DNA of 64,000 bases from Onthophagus taurus (lineage: Eukaryota > Arthropoda > Insecta > Coleoptera > Scarabaeidae), in assembly GCF_036711975.1 (NCBI RefSeq), contig NC_091966.1, forward strand, positions 39,005,501-39,069,500, in the 5' to 3' direction. A program made the translations under genes and the position numbers. Shown here in pieces: positions 10,576-22,160 of this stretch; positions within the stretch are counted from its first letter, which is position 1, and every line of letters starts with the position of its first letter. The notes beneath the pieces are model-generated. The model worked only from the letters and a program-made list of their open reading frames with translations, had not been told where the DNA came from and did not search any database.

Positions 10576-13500
10576 TGATTAGTACATGCGCGCTTACTAT
10601 AAAATTGTCATAACAGTAATCTCTGATGATAATTTATTAAAACTACGTATCAACTAGTCACCTTCCAAGTTCTAATTTCTAATCTATATGAAATGTGAGG
10701 CAGACACACAAAAAACCGAATGTATGCATGGAGAACAGACAAACCAAACTTAAAACCTTCTAGCTCTACCGTTCATCTGTGAAATTTTTGCTCTGCATAA
10801 ATAACATTCCATTCCAGATGATTCCTTCAAATTCCCATCAAAGAATTACAGACCTACAACATGTATGAATAATTCAAATAAAGTTTTAAGAAAACGAAGA
10901 CTTTATACCTTGCCATCCACCATCGTGAAATAAAGAGAAAAGTTAACACTTATACATTTTGAGGTATATGGCTGAAGGGAGCTTATTTGGTTTGAAATAT
11001 ATATTTTTCTTCGGTTCTTATAAGAGCGGCATTTTCATGCACCCATTGTAATCTAATCGGTCTACAAAACCGTATAGATTATGGTGTGGGGTTCTTCCAC
11101 AATACAATATTATTATCATTGTCTTCCAATCGTAATGGGACTAGCAAGACACAAATAGCGAATCATGTTTTCCCTCTGCATTTGTGATGAACTTTTGTTT
11201 ATAAGTCGAATGACATCCGCTACCATCAAACCCCCACTTACAACGTAATATAGAATTTACATTTACATTTGGATAATTATCGAAACATTTAAAAAAAATT
11301 TTTTAAATATTATTTAATAAAACTGGTTCGAAGTGTTTCTGAAGAAAGTTGCAACATGGCATCCGAAACGTCAAACCTTTTCTTAAAAGACGCACGGCAA
11401 AACCCGAAAGTTTCTAGTGTTAGTTCTAGTTTTAGTTCTAATTTTAGTTCAATTAACTCCGGCCGTGAAAGCCTTCGTACTTACAAAAAAGTAGATATTT
11501 CAAGTGTTCCAGTTTTTTGCCGCACTGTATCTAACAACCACTTCCGGTTGTTAGATATGCCTGAAACTTTAAGTCTGGTATTCTATTATTGTTATGCAAG
11601 TTTACACCAAATATATGAGATTTATCTTTTAAGAAAAAGAATATAAGCATTTTATATGAAAACGGTCAAATAACACACTCAGTCACTGATCATCTTTGAT
11701 CGTTAATATCTTGGAAAGGAGCAAGTTAAAGCAAGATGTGGTTATCATGTTATATAGAGCACATCTCAAAGAATAAGAATATTCTAGCGACAAAAGTTCT
11801 TCTTGCGTCTTCTGCGAGATATATATGTTAAAACATTTGGTTGTAACTTCAAGTAGGTGTTAATTAGCTTTAAAAGAAGTGCTTATTACGTATTTCTGCA
11901 AAAATATTTTAAATATTAGAAAAGTGCCAAATGAAGACCTTTCTATACTGTTCAAGATAGCAACAACGCATTGTCTTGAAAAAGTGGAACACAATATATT
12001 TTTTTCATCTAAAGTTGTAGCATTTTATGATATTTAATACACAAGAATTGTAGTACTGTTTTATTGCGTACAGTTAGCACTAGAAAGTACATAACACTTT
12101 ATTCCTTTCACCTCTCAGTCTATTAGGACCTAAAGTACATATAACATGTAAAAAAAAACGAAAAAAAAAATTTCGAAAATTTGATTTTCGTTCACATTTT
12201 ACCGCTTGTGGACCACTGTGTGTCGGTAGCTCTTCTGAAGAAGATTTTTGATATCTTTTACGTGTTGTTAAAAATTGTTTTGTTTATTTTGTTTGATAAA
12301 AGTCTTTCCTCACCTTCTTTTAAATACTAAAAAGTTTTGAATATCATTTGATTTTTTCTCTCCCAAAAAGCATGAAATATGGATTCACATATTTCCTTCT
12401 TGTACCACAATTTGTTTTTTTACTATGATTTCACAATATATGGAAAAACTGACATTTGCTCAGATAAAATTGGCATTCTTATTTATACAAATCAAATCAT
12501 CACTTTAAATACAAACATGAAATTAATAAAGTTTTTTGCCTTTACTGAACAATTTACATATTGTTACTTATCCCAATCTTGCACCAAGCTCTTCGATTGT
12601 GACGCTTTGATGGAAGGTGGTAAGGTAGTTGAAGCGCGTACCGAGTGATGGTGGAGAGCATGGATTAGGGGGATGAGGAGGGGGATTACTAAGTTAAATA
12701 TGTAATGTAGCTATTGTATTTTAAAAATTATATATTGAAAGTGACAAACGATATATAATATATAAACTAAACTCAGTCAGAGAATTAACAATAAATTTAA
12801 AATATTTCTAGCGAGATTATCTCCGAATTAACTAGATTAAACCAAAAACTTAATTTTTGTGAACTTTGACTTTCACGTGAAGCAAATCTTTTTTGATATC
12901 CGAGAAATTACGCGTTAAAATTCATTAAGCGCATGTGGATTTATTGAACAAACAAATCAAGGCTCCGAATGGATTAATTGAAGGTGATTTTAAGTTAATA
13001 CTATTTCTTTTTAATATTTTTTTGAGTCAACCTACAATAAACAAAAAGTGATAAGACAAAAAAATTGTGATAACAAAGAAAATGTGGAACTGAGTTATTT
13101 TTAAACATAACGTTTCAACTAACCAAGGATAAAGAAAAATAAATCATAAAGTTGTTTTATTTATTAGAGAAAAGTTGTAATTAACAATTTCTTTTAATAA
13201 TACGTTTTCCTCGTGTTCGATACAATAATGAACTTAACCTTGAATATCCTCGACATTAAAATACGAATTTTAAATGAAACAACTTTATTTAAAAATCGGT
13301 TCCAACAATTTCGGTGAATAAACCATAAAAGCATATATGTATTCATATTTTTTTTAATGTTAACAAGGTCAAATCTCTCGAAATACTCGTCGATGAACCA
13401 CGAAAATAATATTGGCCCAACGAACGATAATTAAACATATTTCTAAGAGACATTTATTAAGATCAATTACGTCAGATACAAAATTTTTTGCAGCCTGTTT

Positions 13501-13985
13501 TGGATCGGTTACAAAGCTTTTATTTTGGATCTAGAAATATTTATATTTAAAAAAATAAAGTTTTCACAAAAAAATGTGCGCAGCAAAAAAAAAATGCGTG
13601 ACTTTCGACCAAGACACGTATCTAGGTTTATATATAGAAATATAATTTGCATGTTTAAAAAAGGTTTATTTCTCAAAAATTATCTTTTAAGTAATATATT
13701 TTGAACGTTATTTTCAATACTGTAATATTAGTAAATATTACTTTTCGTCGGCATCAAAATATTTTGTTGCATGTTAATAAAACCATTCCTGGTAAACGTT
13801 TATGGCTCTATGTAAACACTATTTCCGATGTTCAAACTGCGTTTAAAGCTCCTTTTTTACTATTTTTGCCCTATATTTTAAATTACAACAAGTCAACTTA
13901 TTAATTTTAATATATTTATTTATAATGGAGGTTTCAAAATTCATTTGCAAGTTAATTATTATCTTAAGAAATGAAGGTAAATGAT
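10576..13985. other. Long AT-rich intergenic or repeat-derived region
   Basis: No host gene can be supported over 3.4 kb. Near 11345-11385 a phrase CATGGCATCCGAAACGTCAA resembles the 3' segment of Penelope-like or LINE elements ('..ACGAAACGTC..'). The rest is simple AT-rich DNA with long A and T runs, notably at 12140-12180 and 13560-13600. The small open frames here show no motif and have no splice context. Confidence 0.4.
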
Positions 13986-13989
13986 TAAA

Positions 13990-14320
13990 AGTAATATTGA
14001 TAAGAAATCTTATACTTCTTCTTCATAGAAGATCTGTCGATCTGTTAATTCTGAAGTTGTTGCCTTTGAACTATTTCCTGCGCCAGCTATCTCCCGTGAA
14101 TTTACAAACACGATTTTCGGCAGTCTGTTGGCCCACGTGGTTATGCCATTGTCCCTTCCGCTGTCTTCCCCATCTCACTAATATCTGCAACGTTGCATTG
14201 ATCTCTAATATTCGACTTTCTCATTCTGTCCATTCTTGTTTTTTTCCACTATTGATCGATTACTATTCCATATGTCATTATCGGTCTTATACACGTCTTA
14301 TATCCCAACTGTATGTCTTA
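13990..14320 (-). pseudogene. LINE C-terminal relic (minus strand)
   Basis: In broken minus-strand frames, pieces such as 'RMRKSNIRDQCNVADIS' and 'HVG' can be read. These resemble the C-terminal region of craniofacial/RTE-like LINE proteins ('..R..IR..C.V.DI.....R..W..HV.RM'). No continuous frame remains. It lies immediately before another minus-strand LINE fragment and may belong to the same or a second copy. Confidence 0.45.
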
Positions 14321-14779
14321 AATAGCGCAACAGCCCAAATTAAGCCTTGGCTCCATACTTCGCCTCCAACCGTCTCGGTCTCCGGCCACTCTCTTCCAGC
14401 TTTTCATCCCGAGAATCTCCTGAGCGTCCCTGATCACGTTATCTTCCCATCCTGCTTTTGCTCTACCAGTCCTGCGTTTTCCTCTTGGTTGTCTCAGAAA
14501 CACTTTCATTGCGGCACGTCTCTCTGACATGGCAGTTATTTTATGTGTGTTGTGAGGGGGGGCTTTTTGTTCGTACCTATGTACGGATAAGAGTTTTATA
14601 TATGGGAAATTTGCTGTCTCTGTGGATGTTTCGGGATCTCATGATAGGTAACGGGGATTTCCGGTGGCTACTCGTTTTTATACATTGCTGACGAGGTAAC
14701 TAGTTATCCATTACGAAGTTGTAGTACCCGATATTGCCGCCTCTTACTGTGAATTAGGAGTTTGGTTTTATCTTCATTG

Positions 14780-15330
14780 ATCCTTAGTCCAACCTATCTT
14801 CCAGCAATTACCTGGATCATCTGCATTAATCTGCCAAGAATGTTAAGGTCATCTTCATAACCCTCCATTTGGACGGACTAGTTGATCAAGGTTGCGTTTA
14901 GTATGGGTCTTGTTGTTTTAGCCCGAACGACACTTTAAAAGCCCTAAACAGCTTAGCGCTAAAAAATACAGTGCCTGGTTTGTCGCTCTGCCACGAACTT
15001 GATGTTTCAGCCATTAGTGTGCAAACACATTGTTTCATAGCGCCTGTCATTCTCCAATTATTCTTCAATATAGTAATTGTTTCGTCTTCAGTAAATTTAT
15101 TAGTACATTTTTGTTTGATTTATCATTATAGAGTGGCTTCAATCTTTCTGGCATTTCAAGTCCCTTCCCCAGCTTTCATAACGCTTTTTTCCATTTATTA
15201 GTGCTTTTGTTTTGGTTATATCTTTTTCTACAACTGCCTCGGGAAGAACCTCCTTATCATAACTTTCTTGTTTCTGATTTGATTGTTTATCTAAGGAGCT
15301 CTCAGAGCTTTAGGCAAGTCATTACTATAA
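14780..15330 (+). repeat. 551-bp tandem duplication, copy A
   Basis: Copy A abuts copy B. Shared landmarks are GCAATTACCTGGATC (14803 and 15354, offset 551), a run over the RT palm block, and the end GTCATTACT(A/G)TAAAT. The copies differ by scattered substitutions and small indels, so the duplication is not recent. Confidence 0.85.
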
Positions 15331-15893
15331 ATCCTTATGCCAACCTCTCTTCTAGCAATTACCTGGATCGTCTGCATTAATCTGCCAAGAATGTTAAGGT
15401 CATCTTCATATTCCTCCATTTGGACGGACTTGTTCATCAAGGTTGCGTTTAGTATGGATGCGAGTCCGTTTAGTTCGTTTAGCCCGAACGACACTTAAAA
15501 ACCCCCTAAACAGCTTAGCCCTAAAAAATACAGTGCCTGGTTTGTCGCTCTGCCACCAACTTGATGTTTCAGCCATTAGTGTGCAAACACATTGTTTCAT
15601 AGCGCCTGTCATTCTCCAATTATTCTTCAATATAGTAATTGTTTCGTCTTCAGTAAATTTATTAGTACATTTTTGTTTGATTTATCATTGTACAGTGGCT
15701 TCAATCTTTCTGGCATTTCAAGTCCCTTCCTCAGCTTTCACAACGTTTTTTTCCATTTATTAGTGCTTTTGTTTTGGTTATATCTTTTTCTACAACTGCC
15801 TCGGGAAGAACCTCCTTATCATAACTTTCTTGTTTCTGATTTGATTGTTGATCTATGGAGCTCTCAGAGCTTGAGACAAGTCATTACTGTAAA
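15331..15893 (+). repeat. 551-bp tandem duplication, copy B
   Basis: Second copy of the unit at 14780-15330. It carries about 12 extra bases near 15455-15475 relative to copy A and otherwise follows it in order to the common end near 15893. Confidence 0.85.
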
Positions 15894-15897
15894 TAGG

Positions 15898-17825
15898 ATC
15901 CAGAACTGAGTCAAGTGAAGAAAAATCCTTTCCAATATTTGGAGAACTAACATTTTCAAGTTGATATGCGGTACAATGTTTTATCACTAAATACTTTACA
16001 AGTACATACCAGATATGGTGCTTCTTGTACTACACAACAGATAGAGTAGTTTTAAGAAGGAGTAAACAGATGACTAAATCAGAGATGGAAAGGCGTTAGA
16101 AAAAGCTAACTTTAAAGAGTACTAAGAGAGCAGATAAGTGCAGCATTGTAAAGTTAATTTGTATGGCTGTGGTATGGCTGTAGATGTGGTATTGTTGAAT
16201 GAGAACTGTTAATTTTGTAACAAAAGCGATTTGACTTTTTGTCTTATCAATCATTGTCGAAATCATTAAAAAATAACAGTTCCTTTTTTTTTTCTATAAT
16301 ACCTGTCAAATTGTTATAAAGTTGTTAAAATTAACAGGGAGTTTTGTTTTATCATGTTTTGAAATAAATATGTCTCACTGACGTTTATTTTCTTCAAAAA
16401 GTCGTACATCGTTAAAATATTTATCTAAAAGTTTATTAATATTTTAACCTCAACTATTTAGTTACTAAAAATGTTACTAAAAATCAGGAAAACAACATAA
16501 ATTTTATAAGGGTCCTAGATAATACCAACAGAAACCCTAAATAATTTACATTGACAAGTATTATAGAAAAAAAAACGAACTATAGTTTCTTTTAATTTAT
16601 TTATATTAAAAATTAATCCTTTTAATTTTACTAATAGATGGCGTTAATTGAAGTGTGCAAAATGTCAAAATATATCTGTCAAATAAAATGTCAGTTTTGA
16701 ATTTCTTGTCATTTTTTATCTTTCCTGATATTAATCCTGAATTATTCAAATTTAAAACGGTTATTTCTAATTATTAACTTCAATTCCAGATTTTGTATGT
16801 TTATTATAGAATAAAAAACTTATAGAGCAGCGTACAATAAAATTTGACATTTTAACCTGTCAATGAACTTTTTTCACAATTTTTTCTGTTCAAATTTAAT
16901 ATGGACAAATCCATCATATTAAAGGTATTTTATTTATTTTAATTTTTACTCTTTTATTTGGGTATAATATAAAAATTCTTGATTCAACCAGTCCATTCCA
17001 GTTCTTTTATTCCTTCAATATACAAACAAATTAATCATTCGCATTTCCATGTAAAAAAAGGAACTATAACGATAAGAATTAAACCATTTTCTCGGTGCTT
17101 AATCAACCGAAATAACATAAATATCATAAATTCCGAAATATTGATTAAGTTCGTTGCTTGTAAACAACCAATTCTTTTTCTTTTTTAACATGCTAATAAT
17201 CACGTATTCTTTTTAATAATAATTAACGATTCTATGACGTCATTTGATTAATTAATGAAATATATAAACTTTAATAGAAATAAACCATCATCGAAATTAT
17301 ATAGAACAACAAAAGAATGTAAACATAACCAATAAAAGGTGTGGGATAGAACTCTTTTTATTAAATAATTAATAAAATTGATTTAAATATGTTTTCTTAC
17401 CAGTTTCTTGTTCTTAGAATTCGAATAAATCACAACTAAATATACCCATAGTTTGGGTACCAGTGCCCTATTTTCTAGAATCCGCAACACGATTTACGAA
17501 GGACGCACCATTATTATTCTTGCAGTCGAGGAGAACTAACTGCCTGCCAAACATGCCGAAGCGGAATAGAGAAACTTTACATATTAGAGTGGGAGAGAAA
17601 TAATTTTAACGTTTTTTGATAATATTTATATTTAATTTCAAATTAACAATAAATATTTATAATTCAACGACGTCCTCGAATTTCAAATCAAAATTATATT
17701 TCAATTTTAAACAAAAAATATATTTACAGTTTCCTTTTTAAATTGTTACATCAAAAATTAATAGATGTCACATTTCTCATTTGTATTTGACATAACCTTA
17801 AATTAAAGTGTGATGTAACCGGAGT
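15898..17825. other. AT-rich intergenic region upstream of the NDUFB1 locus
   Basis: No gene seen. Small AT-rich open frames (for example 16979-17188) have no motif. One TAGATGGCGTT motif lies at about 16635. The promoter of the NDUFB1 transcript should lie at the right end, near 17700-17829, but no core element is clear. Confidence 0.4.
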
Positions 17826-17829
17826 TTTC

Positions 17830-17979
17830 ATGACGGTTTTAGGCCTCATCAACAGATATTGGATTGTAACTACTTTTCCTACGGTAGTAATCTGCGCAAT
17901 TTATAGCGATTACTCGCGTACTCAACATTGGAAGAGTCAGCTATTAAGCGAGAAGAAAAATGTTGATGATTTTGCCTAA
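17830..17979 (+). CDS. 49-residue putative membrane microprotein overlapping the NDUFB1 start
   Basis: ATG at 17830 to TAA at 17979. The peptide starts 'MTVLGLINRYWIVTTFPTVV' and continues with a hydrophobic stretch (about residues 11-25, one possible membrane helix), then a polar tail with Arg, Gln, Lys and Glu. The last 20 bases overlap the NDUFB1 ORF in a different frame, so one mRNA probably carries both. Bases before this ATG (TTC) are a poor initiation context, while the NDUFB1 ATG is preceded by AAAA, a good one, so leaky scanning is plausible. I do not recognise the peptide. Its size and single helix would suit a mitochondrial inner-membrane or assembly protein, but this is inference from the partner only. 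It may be just an upstream ORF. Confidence 0.5.
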   Translation: MTVLGLINRYWIVTTFPTVVICAIYSDYSRTQHWKSQLLSEKKNVDDFA

Positions 17980-18130
17980 AGGATGGCCATGGATGGCGTT
18001 TCCCCTTGTTGGATATGGAATAGGATGGTTTTTGGATAGGAAAGAAACCGAAAGGATGGTGTTATTCCGCGATAAAAGTGCTTTGTATGGAAGGGTATTA
18101 AAGGAAGGTGAACAACCATCTTGGCCATAG
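17960..18130 (+). CDS. NDUFB1: NADH dehydrogenase (ubiquinone) 1 beta subcomplex subunit 1 (MNLL subunit)
   Basis: Intronless, 56 residues, matching the family's usual 56-58. It has a short N-terminus ('MLMILPKGWPWMAF'), a membrane segment ('PLVGYGIGWFL', about residues 14-25), then the hallmark 'DRKETERMVLFRDKSALYGR' and a Trp-containing C-terminus ('QPSWP'). NDUFB1 is an accessory single-pass subunit in the membrane arm of mitochondrial complex I, with no catalytic residues. The start is the ATG giving the normal family length. It is preceded by AAAA and lies inside the 3' end of an overlapping upstream ORF. A polyadenylation signal follows (AATAAA near 18180). This is the only one of three copies in the window with an intact N-terminus, so it is probably the functional gene. 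The segment after it (18241 on) is antisense to the KLHDC4 3' end. Confidence 0.85.
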   Translation: MLMILPKGWPWMAFPLVGYGIGWFLDRKETERMVLFRDKSALYGRVLKEGEQPSWP

Positions 18131-18345
18131 AATGTTTTAATTGATAGCTAAGATCTAAGCTATATAGATGTTTGAGAAAAATAAATTATAAATTAAGTAA
18201 AGAAAATGTTTTATTAATATTATTTAATAAAATTAGATTTTTAATCAGTTTCCATATCTTCTTTGCCTGACCCTTCATCTCCTTCTTCATTATAACTTCT
18301 ATCCTTATCCAATTCTGAAGCCATCAGAAGATCGTCAGCACTCCA
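18131..18345 (-). pseudogene. Duplicated KLHDC4 3' end (antisense fragment next to NDUFB1)
   Basis: The NDUFB1 3' tail (CTAAGCTATATAGATG then an AATAAATTATAAATTAAG block) runs into the reverse complement of the KLHDC4 C-terminal codons and stop (near 18245), ending about 18330-18345. Compared with KLHDC4 itself there are several substitutions, so it is not under the same constraint. It shows that the ancestral locus had NDUFB1 and KLHDC4 as convergent neighbours with about 90 bp between stop codons. Confidence 0.75.
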
Positions 18346-18404
18346 TATGCCAACTTCTTCACCTCACTGTAGCATTCTGGAAGACTATTCCATGGGCCGA
18401 ATAT

Positions 18405-19930
18405 GAGGGCCTCAACTCGCGGAATTTCTTGTAGAGCTGTTCACTTGTGCTGCGCGATATCCATGCTTTTCTGGACTTTCAACTATTCCAACTTGCTTTT
18501 GAGTTCTATGAACTTTCCACTCCACAAGTCTTTGGTTTTCAAATCTAGCAATTGCATTTGCTTCAATTCCAAGTGGCTCAATATTGATCTCATTTGTACT
18601 TGTGTTGAGAGGATTTACTATGAATGCAAGAGTACTTTTGTTTGTTTTGATTTGCTCGAATCTCTCAGCGAATCCATCCTTCATGTTTTTTTTAAACTAT
18701 GCTGAAGTAATTCATGTTAATAGTGGCATTGGTCTCGTCGCTATATTGCTTCAGATTTTTTAAATGAAGTAATTTACAGCTCTCCATGTCTTCAAGAAAA
18801 AGAAGTAATTTTTTTCGAAACAAACTACTTCAAGCACGGCGCAGGCTGGGTTGCTCTTTCCTTGCAGTTTTAGATTTAGTTCATTTAGTTTCATTGTGGT
18901 ATCTACCATGAAGTTGAATTCCAATTCAGAATGATCAATGCGTTTTTTATTGAGGAATGTTTTTATTTCACTCAAGCACAAAGCAAAACGTTGCAATACG
19001 TTATCTCTGCAAAGCCATCGCACTTTATTGTGCAGGAGTAGATCAGAAAACTAGCTATCTATTTCTGCAAGGAAATCTTTAAACTGGCGATAGTAGACTG
19101 CTTTTGCCAAGATGCTGTTAATAATCTTAATTACCAAGTTTATGATTTCAAATATTTCGGCAGGAATGCTTGGGCGTAAAGCGCTTCAGATGAATTATGC
19201 AGTGAAACGTAACAATTTCGTGGTTTATTTTTTCTAAAGAATTGACATTACCCCTCCATGTATTCCTGTCATACTTTTGGCTCCATTAGTTGTTATAGAA
19301 ACGATTTTATTTATATCGATTTCGACATTTACCTGCCGAAAAGGCTAAAAAAAAAGGTATCGTGTCTTTTATGTCGCAAGACTCATCTGTAGTAAGTGAT
19401 AAGGCAGAAGCCACTTGCATATGTTACATTTGAAGACATTTTAGCAGTTCTATCTTGTACTGTTTTAGCAGATAATGGCAAATCGTTGATTTTTTTTCGT
19501 GATTTCTGCTTTGTTTTTAAAATCACGAAACAGTTCTTCAGATGCATGTATAAAACAATCTTTGACGTAGTCACCATCTGTGAATCGTTTTCCTCCTTTT
19601 GCAATTTTTAATGATACTGCAAAGCTTGCCAAATTTTTCATTATTAGAGATTACTTAGCATGGAACTTGACTGTTGTTGTTTTTTGACTGCATTTATCGT
19701 GCGTCACCGATTGGATATTTACCAGCAAACTACTTAACACTTCAGCTTTATAGTGAAGTGTCTCTCCAAATTTGACTTCTTATCGTGTGTGAGTTTTTTG
19801 TGGTAAATGAGACAAGTCGAAAGGCCATTTGTGTTGCATATGAATACAAACGACTCCATCCAATCCTGATTAAATTGTCGGTTTTCTTCTTCAGTTCTTC
19901 TCTTTTTTTACCAGATGCCAATAGGTGGCA
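18405..19930 (-). pseudogene. hAT-superfamily transposase relic (GTF2IRD2/ZBED-like)
   Basis: Minus-strand pieces in transposase order. Near 19870-19760 a BED-finger-like 'KSNLERHF' is readable. Near 19600-19390 comes a 'FTDGDYVKDCFIHA' block with 'AKTVQDRTAKMSSNVT'; near 19060-18770 'KVRWLCRDNVLQRFALCL', 'KRIDHSELEF' and 'LNELNLKLQGKSN'; near 18684-18412 'RFEQIKTNKSTLAFIVNPLN'. These match the hAT transposases that gave rise to GTF2IRD2-like proteins. The frame is broken many times. The 5' (BED finger) part recurs at the far end of the right inverted arm near 26350-26480. Confidence 0.75.
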
Positions 19931-19959
19931 AAACTGGAAAATGTTTTTTTTTAAATTTA

Positions 19960-21427
19960 GTTAATCTAAAACGGCAAACAATTTATTTACTATTATTACT
20001 TCGTTAACACGATCCTCAGATATGTAATCCAATTCTATTACTGATTATTATTATTATCCTGTTATTGTTACTATTTTTCGGTCCACTAAGTTTTTGATGC
20101 TTTCTATCACTTTTTAACTTTACCTGATTCATTTTAACATTTCTGACATTTTATGAATTTTGGAACTCAACTTAATCTGACATTATTGATATTTTCAAGC
20201 AAATTTTATACTTACTTAACTGTTTTTGACATTTTTGATACTTTGAACCCAACACAATCATCTTTGATGTCTTCACAAATTGGATATTTCCAAAAATATT
20301 TAAGTTTTTGATGTTTTCTACCATTTTTTTTTACTACACCAGACTCTTTCCGACATTTCTTATATTTTATGACTTTAAGAACTCTACTCAACCTGACATT
20401 TTTGACAGTTTCTAGCAATTTTTATACTTACCTAACTGTTATCAACCCAACGTAATAATCTTTTATGTCTTCATAATATTTGTATTTTCAAGGATTTGTA
20501 AGTTTTTGATGCTTTGTTTCACTTTTTAATTTCACCTGACTCTTTTTGACATTTCTGAAATTAATTGAATTTATAAACTCAACCCAATCTGACATTATTG
20601 ATACTTTTTGTCAATTTTTATTAACTGTTTTATACATTTTTGACACATTGAACCCAACACAATGATTTTTGATGTCTTCACAAATTGGATGTATCCAAGA
20701 ATTTTTAAGCTTTTGATGTTTTCTGCCATTTTTTAACTACACCAGAGTCTTTTCGACATTTTTGATATTTTATGACTTTAAGAACTCTACTCAAGCTGAC
20801 ATTTTTGACAGTTTCTAGCAATTTTTATACTTACCAAACTGTTTTTGACATTTTTAACACTTTTTGACACTATCAACCCAACACAATCATCTTTAATGTC
20901 TTCACAATTTTAATATTTTCACGGATTTGTAAGTTTTTGACGCTTTCTTTCACTTTTTAACTTCATCTGAAGCTTTATGACATTTTTGAAATTATTTGAA
21001 TTTATAAACTCAACCCAATCTGACATTTTTGATACTTTTTGGAAATTTTTATTAACTGTTTTTGACACTTTGAACCCAACACAATGATTTTTGATGTGTT
21101 CACAAATTGGATGTTTCCAAGAATTTTTAAGCTTTTGATGTTTTTTACCATTTTTTGAATTTAAGAACTCAACTCAACCTGCAATTTTTGACAGTTTCGA
21201 ACAATTGTTATACTTATCAAACTGTTTTTGACATTTTTTGACACTATCAACTCTACACAATTATCTTTGATGTATTTGCAATTTTGATATTTTCAAGAAT
21301 TTTTAAGTTTTTGGTGTGTTCTGTCATTTTTCAATTTCACCTGATACTTTTTGATAATTCTGACATTTTTTCAATTTAAGAGCTCCACTCAATCTAACAT
21401 TTTTGATGTTGTCAATTCCTTTCCTTT
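19960..21427 (+). repeat. ~200-bp satellite-like tandem repeat (left array)
   Basis: Diverged units share the phrase AACCCAACACAATCATCTTT (near 20247, 20447, 20651, 20875, 21071 and 21249). Spacing is 178-224 bp, and two unit types alternate: one with CACAAATTGGATGTTTCC, one with CACAATTTTGATATTTTC. The alternation suggests a ~400-bp higher-order unit. The thymidine-rich strand is the plus strand here and the minus strand in the right array. Confidence 0.75.
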
Positions 21428-21800
21428 GATGACTTTTCCCCTTGTTGGATATGGATTAGGTTGGTTTTTGGATAGGAAAGAAACCGAAAGGATGGTGTTA
21501 TTCTGCTATAAAAGTGCTTTGTATGGAAGAGAATTAAAGCAAGGTGAACAACCATCTTGGCCGTAGAATGTTTTAATTGCTAGCTAAGATCTAAGCTATA
21601 TAAATGTTTGAGAGAAATAAATTATAAATTAAGTACCTAAAGAAAATGTTTTATTAATATTGTCATTTAATAAAATTAGATTTTTTAATCGGTTTCCATA
21701 TCTTCTTCGCCTGATTCATTATCTCCTTCCTCATCATCACTTTCACCCTCATCCGATTCTGGAATATTCCTGAGTTTCCTTATCACCAATAATCGTTTTC
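21428..21800 (+). pseudogene. 5'-truncated NDUFB1 copy plus antisense KLHDC4 3' fragment (copy 2)
   Basis: From about 21428 the NDUFB1 sequence starts abruptly at the 'FPLVGYGLGWFLDRK' part, lacking the first ~13 codons, and ends at TAG 21566. The conserved 'FRDKSALYGR' is changed to 'FCYKSALYGR', which removes the charged RD pair. It then runs through the 3' tail into KLHDC4 antisense sequence, which ends near 21800 (homologous to KLHDC4 from about 23691). The left boundary is satellite DNA, with the same junction as in copy 3. Confidence 0.75.
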
Positions 21801-22160
21801 TAGAAAGGGATTCCCTGATAGCAAACAAAAATTTACCTTCTTGTTCAAAAGCAACCGAAAAAAATACCTCTTGTATTCAGGACATTCCCTGAATAAAAGA
21901 AACTCCGTATAGTTACAACGCAGGGGATGCCCCAGGAACATTTTATACATAACTGAAATCAGTTACCTATAACCAATACACAATGAAGCTTGCCTGTAAC
22001 TGGTTACAACCTAAAATTATGCAACCTTACTAACACTAGTGTCAATACAGTTGCCTATCATTTAATAATATTAATTCATGATTTAACACCACGCGGATTT
22101 ACGGTGTTTTGGTTATTTTGATAGATTTCAATATAAACAATTTAATTATTAAACAAAAAT
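21801..22160 (+). promoter_or_regulatory. 5' flank of KLHDC4
   Basis: This covers the DNA between the duplicated 3' fragment and the KLHDC4 start codon. The promoter must lie here or extend into the inverted arm, because the arm ends at about 21800. No TATA box or other firm core element is visible. A poly-A-rich context (AACAAAAAT) precedes the ATG. Confidence 0.35.

Larger units (their letters stand above)
14318..15897 (-). pseudogene. RTE/CR1-like LINE relic with an internal tandem duplication (minus strand)
   Basis: The frame at 14530-14318 reads 'FLRQPRGKRRTGRAKAGWED' then 'MKSWKRVAGDRDGWRR', the classic C-terminus of RTE/CR1-like LINEs. Upstream on the minus strand, at about 15494-15290, is 'MEEYEDDLNILGRLMQTIQV', the RT palm block with YADD changed to YEDD. 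Beyond it is a decayed 'GLRQGD-like' block. The palm region occurs twice because about 551 bp are tandemly duplicated. Stops and frameshifts show it is inactive. Confidence 0.65.
19755..21800 (+). repeat. Left arm of a large inverted duplication around KLHDC4
   Basis: Reading in order, this arm holds the start of the hAT relic, a ~200-bp satellite, a 5'-truncated NDUFB1 copy and the KLHDC4 3' end in antisense. The same components occur in reverse order and orientation at 23691-26480. For example, GTGTCTCTCCAAATTTGAC near 19758 pairs with GTCAAATTTGGAGAGACAC near 26455. The arms differ by many substitutions and by satellite copy number, so they are not recent. Confidence 0.75.
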
